A stretch of DNA of 19,896 bases, from contig JBBDXA010000176.1 of the NCBI GenBank assembly GCA_040902585.1, forward strand, positions 1 to 19,896. The letters are read 5' to 3'. Every line of letters begins with the position of its first letter. Positions within the stretch are counted from its first letter, which is position 1. Positions 15,301-19,896 of the stretch are shown here, one piece after another. Position numbers and translations under genes: made by a program. The notes under the pieces were generated by a model. That model saw nothing but the letters and a program-made list of their open reading frames with translations, was not told the origin of the DNA and ran no database searches. This stretch comes from JBBDXA01 sp040902585. Its GTDB lineage: Bacteria; Planctomycetota; Phycisphaerae; Phycisphaerales; Phycisphaeraceae.

Positions 15301-17859
15301 TTCGATCTGAGCGAGCTTTTCCTCTTCCGGCCGCGTGTCATAGCTCCAGAGGTTATCGAGAGACTTATTCAGCTTGCCGTCCTTCTCAGCAGGGGCGTTG
15401 TCCTTCGCGGCCAAGCCCCACTTGCCATCGGGACCGGCACCGCTGAAGAAATGATCAGGCGCGTTGGGGTGTTCCCGGCCGCCGGAGGTGCGGGCACCGG
15501 ATTCACTCTTTCGTTCCCCATCGGTGATGTCGAAGTTGCGTTGGACCTGATCGACGTTGCCGACGAATCCCGAATCCGTCACACCGGCACCGAAGCGGAT
15601 CGTTCGGTCGCGGCCGAAGCGATCCTCCTGGAGGGCATCGGGTGCCAGCTTCGTGCGGTACGCGGAGGCCGGCCCGTAGCCGGTGTTCGGCGCGATGAAA
15701 AGTTCTTCACTTGGAGCCCCGGGCTGTCCACCGGGCTTGGGCGCAGCGTTGCCGCCGCCGGACATCGGTTCCTCTGTTTGTCCGTACCTGGCCTTGCGGT
15801 CCAGGTCGGCGATCTGGCGACGGATGCTTTCCTTTTCAGCGGTACTCTGGCCGTCCTTGTCAGACTCGACCGGGACGCCGAACGAGAACATCGCTGGAGG
15901 ATTCGACGGCTTCGCGGGACTCTTGGCCGGGTCCGGGGCGATCGCGCCGCCTCGAACGACGGGCGAGGGCGCGACGGGCAGTAACACGAGAGGCCGCGCG
16001 GGCTCGCTGCTCGATTGCCGCGCGGACGGGGGCGGGGTGGGCGCAGGCGTGCGGGACATGGTGGTTTTAGTTCTCTCGACGAAGACATCGGGCAGATCGA
16101 TGACGCCGCCGCCGGAGCGCGGTGCGCCGCCTGCGACGCCGATGAGGGAGGAATCGCGCGCGGTCGGCGTGCCATCGGTGTCCCTGTTCTCGAATGTCAC
16201 AGGCGCGGGTTGATTGATGGTTTGGCCGGCCGATGGCGCGAGATCATGGCGATCGAGTTTCTTGTAGTACTCGGATGCCTCCTCGCGGTATCGACGGCGC
16301 ACATCAAAGCCTTCATCTTCCTCACCCATGCTGCCAGACTTATCCAGCAGCGCGAGCGCATCGGCGGCAGGCGGAGCATCGACGAGATTGAGTTCGATGT
16401 GGCGACGCATCGACTCGGGGTCGGCGGGCTGCGTGCTGAAGGTTACTTTTCTGGAATCTATCTTGTCCCACGCGCTGCGACCGGTGACTGTCGAGTCGGA
16501 ATCGCCACGCCACGCCAGGTAGTCGTCAAGAGATTCGCCGCCGGAGCCGACGCTGGGTGTGTGCTCGTACCACGGACGATTGAGGTCGGCCTTGGTCATT
16601 TCCTTGCCGTCGCGCTCGATCAGGTCGCCGACCGTCCTGGCGTTTTCGATGATCCCTTTGGTCGCGAGGCTGCGGCTGGTGCCGTAGTCGCCTTCACCGT
16701 TCGCACGGCGGCCGCCATCGAACAGCCCCTCGGCAGGCGCTGCCGTCGGCTTATCGAAGTCCACGTGATTGTCGTTAAAGCCAAGAGTGCCCCGCCCATT
16801 TGACTTGCCGTCAGCATCCGCGATGCGGCTGTTCGCATACGCCCTTGCAGCCGACACAGCGACCGGCTTCTTGAAATCGTCGTAGCCGATGTCGCCCACC
16901 CGCTCGGAGCGCGACGAAGTCGTCGCGCTGGCGATGCTCAGGCGACCGACATCATTCTCTTCACCGGCTGACCTGCCGAACGTGCCGGCGACGATCGGCG
17001 GCGCGGCCGGCGCGTTAAGCGTGGACAGGCGGGTCTCGTCAAACGCACGCGGCTTGTGCGAACGGCTCTCGATCGCCAGTTCCTCCAGCGATTTACCGGT
17101 CTGGGCTTTGGCGAGTTTCTGGGCTTCCTCGATTTGCATGTACTCGACGTGGTTGTCATCGAAGGCCACGGCGACGCCGGTCTTGCCGGGGCCGGGCTTC
17201 TCGAAACCGGCGATGACCCGGCCGTCGGTGGTGACCTTCTCGCCCTGACGGATGAAGGCATAAGAGCTGTTGTCCGCAGCCCACTCGGCTTGCGCCTGCC
17301 TCGACCACTTGTCGTAATTTTCAGGCATCGTCGTCCGGTCCTGCGGCGAGATCAGGTACTCGGGCGTGATGTAGTTCTTCTCGACCAGCTCCGACATCTC
17401 CATGGTGTAGGTGTCGTTGTTGCCTGCCGCGTCGTTCATGTAACCCTGCACGATGCCGCGAAGCTGAGTGGAGCTTTGCATCTGCCGGGCGTTGCGACGG
17501 GCCGAGCCGAGGGAAGGCAGGAGAATGCCGGTGATGGTGAGGGAAACAGCGAGGCCGGCGGCGATGAGAGCCGTGGGTTTGAAAGCGGGATGCGCCCACC
17601 AGGCGCGATGCGTGCGCGGCGGCTTCACGGGCTTGGCGAGTTTCTTCAAAAGCTTCGCCCGCTTCTTCTCCGACAGCTTGGGCTCGGGCAGTGCCGCCAC
17701 GCCTTCGCGCACCAGACTGATGGTCACGCGCAGATCGCCCAGCTTCTCGCTGCACGCGGCGCAGGAAGAGAGGTGCGCCATCACCATCGTCTTGGAAGGA
17801 TCATCCAGTTCGTCGAACAGGAACTGGGCCAGTAGGGTTTCGCATTGTTCGCAGTGCAT
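12307..17859 (-). CDS. zf-HC2 anti-sigma / pseudopilin-like / STN-like / YfbK-type vWA fusion protein
   Basis: 1850 residues; GGGAG lies seven bases before the ATG. Residues 1-40 form a zf-HC2 anti-sigma zinc finger (C3xxC6, then H29xxxC33xxC36), expected to hold the sigma factor encoded just upstream. Residues 95-115 are the single transmembrane helix. Residues 94-245 resemble Phycisphaerae pseudopilins: helix, STQLRGI (130-136), NYITPEYLISP (162-172), AFDDNHVEY (232-240); a second DNHV occurs at 363-366. Residues 250-900 are mostly low-complexity. A TPR-like helix pair lies at 945-985. Two short secretin-associated-like domains follow (1115-1175, and an STN-like one at 1190-1290), then an Ala/Glu/Lys/Arg coiled coil (1315-1390). 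The C-terminal half matches E. coli YfbK: N-terminal vWF_A domain (1400-1460), vWA with MIDAS D1510, S1512, S1514, T1578 and D1608, then a DUF3520-like end. Everything after residue 115 should be extracytoplasmic. Ligand unknown. Confidence 0.9.
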   Translation of the reverse strand: MHCEQCETLLAQFLFDELDDPSKTMVMAHLSSCAACSEKLGDLRVTISLVREGVAALPEPKLSEKKRAKLLKKLAKPVKPPRTHRAWWAHPAFKPTALIAAGLAVSLTITGILLPSLGSARRNARQMQSSTQLRGIVQGYMNDAAGNNDTYTMEMSELVEKNYITPEYLISPQDRTTMPENYDKWSRQAQAEWAADNSSYAFIRQGEKVTTDGRVIAGFEKPGPGKTGVAVAFDDNHVEYMQIEEAQKLAKAQTGKSLEELAIESRSHKPRAFDETRLSTLNAPAAPPIVAGTFGRSAGEENDVGRLSIASATTSSRSERVGDIGYDDFKKPVAVSAARAYANSRIADADGKSNGRGTLGFNDNHVDFDKPTAAPAEGLFDGGRRANGEGDYGTSRSLATKGIIENARTVGDLIERDGKEMTKADLNRPWYEHTPSVGSGGESLDDYLAWRGDSDSTVTGRSAWDKIDSRKVTFSTQPADPESMRRHIELNLVDAPPAADALALLDKSGSMGEEDEGFDVRRRYREEASEYYKKLDRHDLAPSAGQTINQPAPVTFENRDTDGTPTARDSSLIGVAGGAPRSGGGVIDLPDVFVERTKTTMSRTPAPTPPPSARQSSSEPARPLVLLPVAPSPVVRGGAIAPDPAKSPAKPSNPPAMFSFGVPVESDKDGQSTAEKESIRRQIADLDRKARYGQTEEPMSGGGNAAPKPGGQPGAPSEELFIAPNTGYGPASAYRTKLAPDALQEDRFGRDRTIRFGAGVTDSGFVGNVDQVQRNFDITDGERKSESGARTSGGREHPNAPDHFFSGAGPDGKWGLAAKDNAPAEKDGKLNKSLDNLWSYDTRPEEEKLAQIEGKKSGETRWDHLSNLNGAFIKPPQSGEGQGQAGGKVIALGTESEEGRSTREALLGDQVKVLKESENMAFQSVQDGKDAELRRSTAKLEQLEATQRLLQRAADLRKEGDSERALQLTNQALFLDPGNPAAQAMKMMVEDSAIAVKTKDDASQRALRIARHQAELIEATIPYNELITYPSDWPQVTASRGGEELGEAGRGKGVPDFTAAPEFDLRSALDNTAKGQPPSQRSRTTLFSDGSEEKPGQASTTLFSEADAEGETVTRSEIIEQLTTLVQDTVGTTSEWAAYGGEVSSLRELNHNLIIKSTPENHRKVQALLAKLRGRPVIEQQAELYNTPIDRKVINKLQNSVPVQFENRKLVEVVDYFRNSTGVNFFVNWAALEAAGVEQDMLMSMTLKDVPAEQALKLVLKQAGAAGLEPIGYSVIDGVVHLSTRRDLQRSTDTEVYNISDLVGGKAASLSEIQKTLTAEKAAQEAEEKAKADAHEKARELEEKRLAELIARDKADSEKRAEAQRRAEAAKAAEAKRQADAEAARRSEEELLPAAHFKIMPVNPWTLAEEDHQSTFALDVDTASYNLARKYINKGYQPPAGSVRMEEFINAMDYNYPCQSEGVFSILIEAGPAPFAPAEALATKLVKVAVRGKVIGRDGRKPAHVVLVVDASGSMAKEDRLPLVQQSLKMLIGELNASDTVALVAFGNEAYTLLDPTPASQRDRIIKAIDSIQPSGQTNLLKGLQAGYQVAAQAHKSGASNKVLLCSDGIATLGESEAEAILQYVDGYRKQGITCTTVGFGAGAYNDDVMENLANKGDGTYYFVDSVREARRVFVDDLTATLATIAKDAKIQVEFNKDRVRRYRLIGYENRAIADKDFRNDTIDAGEVGSGQSSTALYEVELVGQEDGADLGTVFVRYRNTDTNEIEEIAQRITSSMMKNRSPRSDARFYLAACAAEFAEILRESEHAKGADWTRMRSLLEQAVSQLPLDEKAAELLELATRAQGLPRAP

Positions 17860-17878
17860 GTGAGCACTCCCAATTCAG

Positions 17879-17895
17879 CGCGACCACCGGTCGCG
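17879..17895. repeat. GC-rich palindrome between sigma and anti-sigma genes
   Basis: CGCGACC, loop ACC, GGTCGCG, followed by GCTTT. It lies in the 44-bp gap between the sigma stop (17904) and the anti-sigma start (17859). The same element occurs at 18712-18730 and 18993-19011. In the mRNA it would be a stable hairpin near the anti-sigma ribosome site and could affect the sigma to anti-sigma ratio; this is inference. Confidence 0.75.
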
Positions 17896-17903
17896 GCTTT
17901 GTG

Positions 17904-18641
17904 TCAAATGACGCCCGACTTTTTCAACCTCCGCGACAACTCTGCCAGACCCTGGCTGATCCGGTAGCCCACGTTGCCGATGCTGGTCTCGGTCACCTGG
18001 GCGATCTGCCGAATGGTCATGCCTTCGATCATCTTGAGCATCACCGCCTGCCTCTGCGGTTCGGGCAGCGTCTCCAGCTCGCTCATGGCATGCTTGCACG
18101 CCTCGCGGCGTTCCATGTCGCCGAGCGTGTCGGAGTAGTCAGCCACGGGCTTCGCATCCGGGAGACTTGCCGCGGAAGGGCGTGGCTGAGCGCCTGCATC
18201 ACCGCCGGGCCCTGCCTTGCCGGGCTGGGGCTCCGCGGCACGAGCGCCTTCGATCAGTTCGCTCTGCACGCGTCTTCGAACTTTTCTTTTGCGAAGCGTG
18301 TCCATGGTGAGATTGTGTGCGACGCGAAAGAGCCAGGTGGAAACGTTCTGCACCGAGCCTTCGCCGTTCTCTCCCGCGTATTTGTGCAGGCGGAGAAACG
18401 CATCCTGCACGATGTCTTCCAGATCGCTGTCGCCGCGGCCGAGCAACTGTCCGACGTAGCGGAGCAGGGCGGATTCGTAGCGCGGGACGATCAGGGCGAA
18501 GTCGATGGGTCCGCAGGGTTGCGACTTCGCATCCGTTTCAAACGGTCCGGCGGCAGGCGCAGAATCGCCTTGACGACCGTGGCCCTGAGCCGCGTCGGTG
18601 GCGTCCCGCCCGCGGGCCACGTCATCTGCCGGTGTAGTCAT
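17904..18641 (-). CDS. ECF-type RNA polymerase sigma factor
   Basis: A 245-residue sigma70-family protein of the extracytoplasmic-function type. Region 2 is clear: DLEDIVQDAFLRLHKY (73-88) and WLFRVAHNLTMDTLRKRK (103-120). Region 4 spans about 189-239, with LPEPQRQAVMLKMIEG and a helix-turn-helix around TIRQIAQVTETSIGNVGYRI. Two unusual parts are an N-terminal extension of about 45 low-complexity residues and a linker of about 60 Ala/Pro/Gly-rich residues between regions 2 and 4, longer than typical. There are no signs of an extra C-terminal domain. An in-frame GTG at 18665 was not chosen because it sits about where transcription from the candidate ECF promoter (18672-18700) would begin and lacks a ribosome site; the ATG at 18641 has GGGACGG upstream. 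It is followed after 44 bp by its probable membrane anti-sigma partner. The target regulon is unknown. Confidence 0.92.
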   Translation of the reverse strand: MTTPADDVARGRDATDAAQGHGRQGDSAPAAGPFETDAKSQPCGPIDFALIVPRYESALLRYVGQLLGRGDSDLEDIVQDAFLRLHKYAGENGEGSVQNVSTWLFRVAHNLTMDTLRKRKVRRRVQSELIEGARAAEPQPGKAGPGGDAGAQPRPSAASLPDAKPVADYSDTLGDMERREACKHAMSELETLPEPQRQAVMLKMIEGMTIRQIAQVTETSIGNVGYRISQGLAELSRRLKKSGVI

Positions 18642-18671
18642 GCACCGTCCCGCCTGTTCCTGCACACTGAA

Positions 18672-18700
18672 TTAGACGTATGAGTGAGCGAATGTTCTGG
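18672..18700 (-). promoter_or_regulatory. Candidate ECF-type promoter of the sigma gene
   Basis: On the minus strand CCAGAAC (18700-18694), 15 bases, then CGTCTAA (18678-18672). This matches the general ECF layout of an AAC-containing -35 and a CGTC or TCTAA -10. It would place the transcription start near 18665 and give a leader of about 24 bases before the ATG at 18641. It suggests that the sigma factor transcribes its own gene. The motif of this particular sigma group is unknown to me. Confidence 0.5.
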
Positions 18701-18711
18701 AAATCATAAAG

Positions 18712-18730
18712 CCGCGACCGGTGGTCGCGG
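18712..18730. repeat. GC-rich palindrome upstream of the sigma promoter
   Basis: CCGCGACC, loop GGT, GGTCGCGG: a perfect 8-bp stem, 12 bases upstream of the candidate -35. It is inverted relative to the copies at 17879-17895 and 18993-19011; on the minus strand it also runs into GGCTTT. It could be an operator for a dimeric regulator or a dispersed repeat. Confidence 0.75.
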
Positions 18731-18804
18731 TCCCCGGCCTGGGAAGAACCGGTGATAATGGAAGCGCACGCTCCGCGCAGGGCGTCGCAGTGAACCGGTA
18801 TTTG

Positions 18805-18909
18805 ACGCAGAGGCGCGGAGGGGGAGGAGGTATCAGAGAGGAAATACAGGCATTGGGCGCAAAAAAACTTCACTCTTTGCGCCACTCTTGCTTCTCTGCG
18901 CCTCTGCGT
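18805..18909. repeat. Long inverted repeat with 16-bp arms
   Basis: ACGCAGAGGCGCGGAG (18805-18820) is the reverse complement, with one mismatch, of CTCTGCGCCTCTGCGT (18894-18909); 73 bases lie between. Sequences of the type CTCTGCGCCTCTGCGT recur in intergenic DNA of planctomycetes and some other bacteria, as far as I recall. Mobile or structural origin is unknown. Confidence 0.7.
18856..18883. repeat. Nested perfect hairpin inside the long inverted repeat
   Basis: GGCGCAAA (18856-18863) pairs perfectly with TTTGCGCC (18876-18883) around a 12-base A-rich/pyrimidine loop. It sits centrally in the larger inverted repeat, so the whole 105-bp unit can form a two-part cruciform or a structured RNA. 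Confidence 0.65.
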
Positions 18910-18938
18910 TGAAAACGAATTACCGAGGATTCACGGCC

Positions 18939-18991
18939 GGGGATCGGGGGCGGGATCGGGATTGGGATCGGGGATCGGGATGGGATCGGGG
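18939..18991. repeat. G-rich GGGATC-type tandem tract
   Basis: GGATC occurs five times, with GGGATT and GGGATG variants between, giving many runs of three or more G on the plus strand. It is a simple-sequence tract with potential to form a G-quadruplex. It abuts the palindrome at 18993-19011 and lies just downstream of the YggS-like gene. Confidence 0.7.
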
Positions 18992-18992
18992 A

Positions 18993-19011
18993 CCGCGACC
19001 ACCGGTCGCGG
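18993..19011. repeat. GC-rich palindrome at the 3' end of the YggS-like gene
   Basis: CCGCGACCACCGGTCGCGG: an 8-bp stem with a three-base loop, two bases downstream of the stop at 19014. It is identical in its core to the copy at 17879-17895. It may serve as a terminator stem for the YggS-like gene, though there is no T-run on the minus strand. Confidence 0.7.
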
Positions 19012-19013
19012 CT

Positions 19014-19805
19014 TTATGTTTCGACTTCACCGAAAATCGCCTTGCCGATCCGCACGATGTTCGCGCCCTCTTCCACGGCAATCTCAAAATCGTCGCTCCT
19101 GCCCATCGAAAGAATATTGAAATGCCGGCTGACGTAGCGTGACGTCCTCATCTCCTGAAACAGTTCGTTCACCCGCGTGTACACCGCGCGGGCTTCATCA
19201 CTGGAACAGTGCGGCGGAGCATCCACCATCAGCCCGCGCAGACGCAGGTGCATCATGGAATCGATCTGCTCCGCCACGGGCATGACCGCAGGCATCATCA
19301 GGCCGAACTGGTCTTCGCGCCCGCTGGCGTTGACCTGGAGGAGAATTTCGATGGGCTTCTCGTCACCGTCGCCATCATCGCGCGATGACTTGCGGGCGCC
19401 GAAGGAGTGCAGTTCCTCGGCGAGGCGGAGGTTGTCGACGGTGTGAATCAGCCGGCAGAGGGGAATGATCTGTCTCGCCTTGGGGCGGGGCAGGGGGCCG
19501 ACGAGATGCCAGCGGATTTCAGTGGCGGGCACTTCATCGCCGCGATTGAGAAAACGTTTGCGGCCGAGGAACTCACCGAGCGAAGTCACGCGCTGGGGCA
19601 ATTGCTGCACGCGCGGCTCGCCGAAATCACTCTGACCCAGCTCGGCGAGCGTACGAATCTCGTCAGGCGTACCGGTGCGGGTGATGGCGACCATGATGAC
19701 ATCGCTCGCCTTGCGCGAACGGCGCGCGGCCGCCTCGCCGATCTGCTGCATCACGCGGCGATACGAATCGCGAACCTGCTGCGGGCCTGTGGTGCGGGTG
19801 GCCAT
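19014..19805 (-). CDS. YggS/PLPBP-family protein with a substituted PLP lysine
   Basis: A 263-residue alanine-racemase-like TIM-barrel protein of the YggS/PROSC family, which normally binds pyridoxal phosphate and helps PLP and amino-acid homeostasis in the cytoplasm. Family landmarks are visible: FGE (61-63), WHLVGPL (99-105), LLQVNASG (155-162), SMG (233-235) and VRIG...IFG (251-259). The segment that in YggS reads AVSKTKP here reads AITRTGTP, so the PLP-binding Lys position is Arg43 (codon CGC, minus strand 19679-19677). Three other cofactor-site positions also differ: FGEN to FGEP, SMGMS to SMGRS, and VRIGTA to VRIGKA. An acidic insert (142-149) lies mid-protein. Length is slightly above the usual 220-240. 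The ATG has no strong ribosome site; TAAACT lies ten bases upstream, so a very short leader is possible. Family membership is secure; PLP binding is doubtful. Confidence 0.85.
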   Translation of the reverse strand: MATRTTGPQQVRDSYRRVMQQIGEAAARRSRKASDVIMVAITRTGTPDEIRTLAELGQSDFGEPRVQQLPQRVTSLGEFLGRKRFLNRGDEVPATEIRWHLVGPLPRPKARQIIPLCRLIHTVDNLRLAEELHSFGARKSSRDDGDGDEKPIEILLQVNASGREDQFGLMMPAVMPVAEQIDSMMHLRLRGLMVDAPPHCSSDEARAVYTRVNELFQEMRTSRYVSRHFNILSMGRSDDFEIAVEEGANIVRIGKAIFGEVET

Positions 19806-19863
19806 GTTGCGGAGTTTACCAGATGTGAAGCGGGGAGGGATGGGGTGGAAACCGGGATTCGGG

Positions 19864-19896
19864 AATGACGAATGTCGAAATCCAAATGACGAAGGA
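19864..19896. repeat. AATGACGAA direct repeat at the window edge
   Basis: AATGACGAA occurs at 19864-19872 and 19885-19893, a 21-base period, and the tract runs off the window end. Similar ATGACGAAT-type strings are, to my recollection, a common intergenic repeat in planctomycetes. The bases between it and the YggS-like start (19806-19863) show nothing else clear. Confidence 0.45.

Larger units (their letters stand above)
18642..19013. other. 372-bp intergenic region rich in short repeats
   Basis: This gap between the YggS-like gene and the sigma gene holds a candidate sigma promoter, two copies of the CCGCGACC/GGTCGCGG palindrome, a long imperfect inverted repeat with a nested hairpin, and a G-rich tract, each listed separately. 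I see no supportable gene or tRNA in it. Bases 18731-18804 show nothing I can name. Confidence 0.7.

Noticed and set aside
18641..18665. Alternative GTG start at 18665 for the sigma factor
   Set aside because: It lacks an upstream ribosome site and lies at the predicted transcription start. The ATG at 18641 has a purine-rich site, though a leaderless start cannot be excluded.

Overview
The window reads as a high-GC chromosomal segment of a Planctomycetota bacterium, most likely of the Phycisphaerae branch. This is inferred from protein style rather than a marker gene. The signs are very long multidomain envelope proteins, a YfbK-type von Willebrand factor A (vWA) protein fused to a zinc-finger anti-sigma domain, a segment that looks like the pseudopilins abundant in that class, and several families of short intergenic repeats. 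I see no rRNA, tRNA, CRISPR array, transposase or phage gene.

Layout, left to right. Positions 125-1467 hold a divergent pair: a membrane-anchored DUF4230-like protein (minus) and a Nudix hydrolase of the ADP-ribose pyrophosphatase type (plus). Positions 1654-5358 (plus) encode a 1234-residue protein with about 900 residues of helical repeats, one transmembrane helix and a degenerate vWA-like C-terminal domain. Positions 5488-18641 form a minus-strand cluster, transcribed right to left: an ECF sigma factor (17904-18641), an 1850-residue zf-HC2 anti-sigma/pseudopilin-like/STN-like/YfbK-vWA fusion (12307-17859), and a 2215-residue secreted or membrane giant (5488-12135). The giant is built from about seven divergent copies of one beta-rich module around a central block of membrane helices. 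Positions 19014-19805 (minus) encode a YggS/PLPBP-family protein whose PLP-binding lysine is replaced by arginine.

The most interesting unit is the cluster 5488-18700. The sigma gene is preceded by a plausible ECF-type promoter (possible autoregulation), and its predicted membrane-spanning inhibitor carries a very large extracytoplasmic part ending in an intact MIDAS-bearing vWA domain. The giant gene follows on the same strand. I infer an envelope-sensing or envelope-assembly system in which the vWA/STN part of the anti-sigma protein, perhaps with the giant beta-module protein, reports an extracytoplasmic state to the sigma factor. The convergent coiled-coil/vWA-like protein may be functionally linked, but that rests only on adjacency.

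Intergenic DNA is rich in short repeats. Four copies of a 23-bp hairpin lie in the two gaps flanking the giant gene, three copies of a second palindrome surround the sigma gene, and there is a larger nested inverted repeat, a G-rich hexamer-like tract and simple repeats at both window ends.
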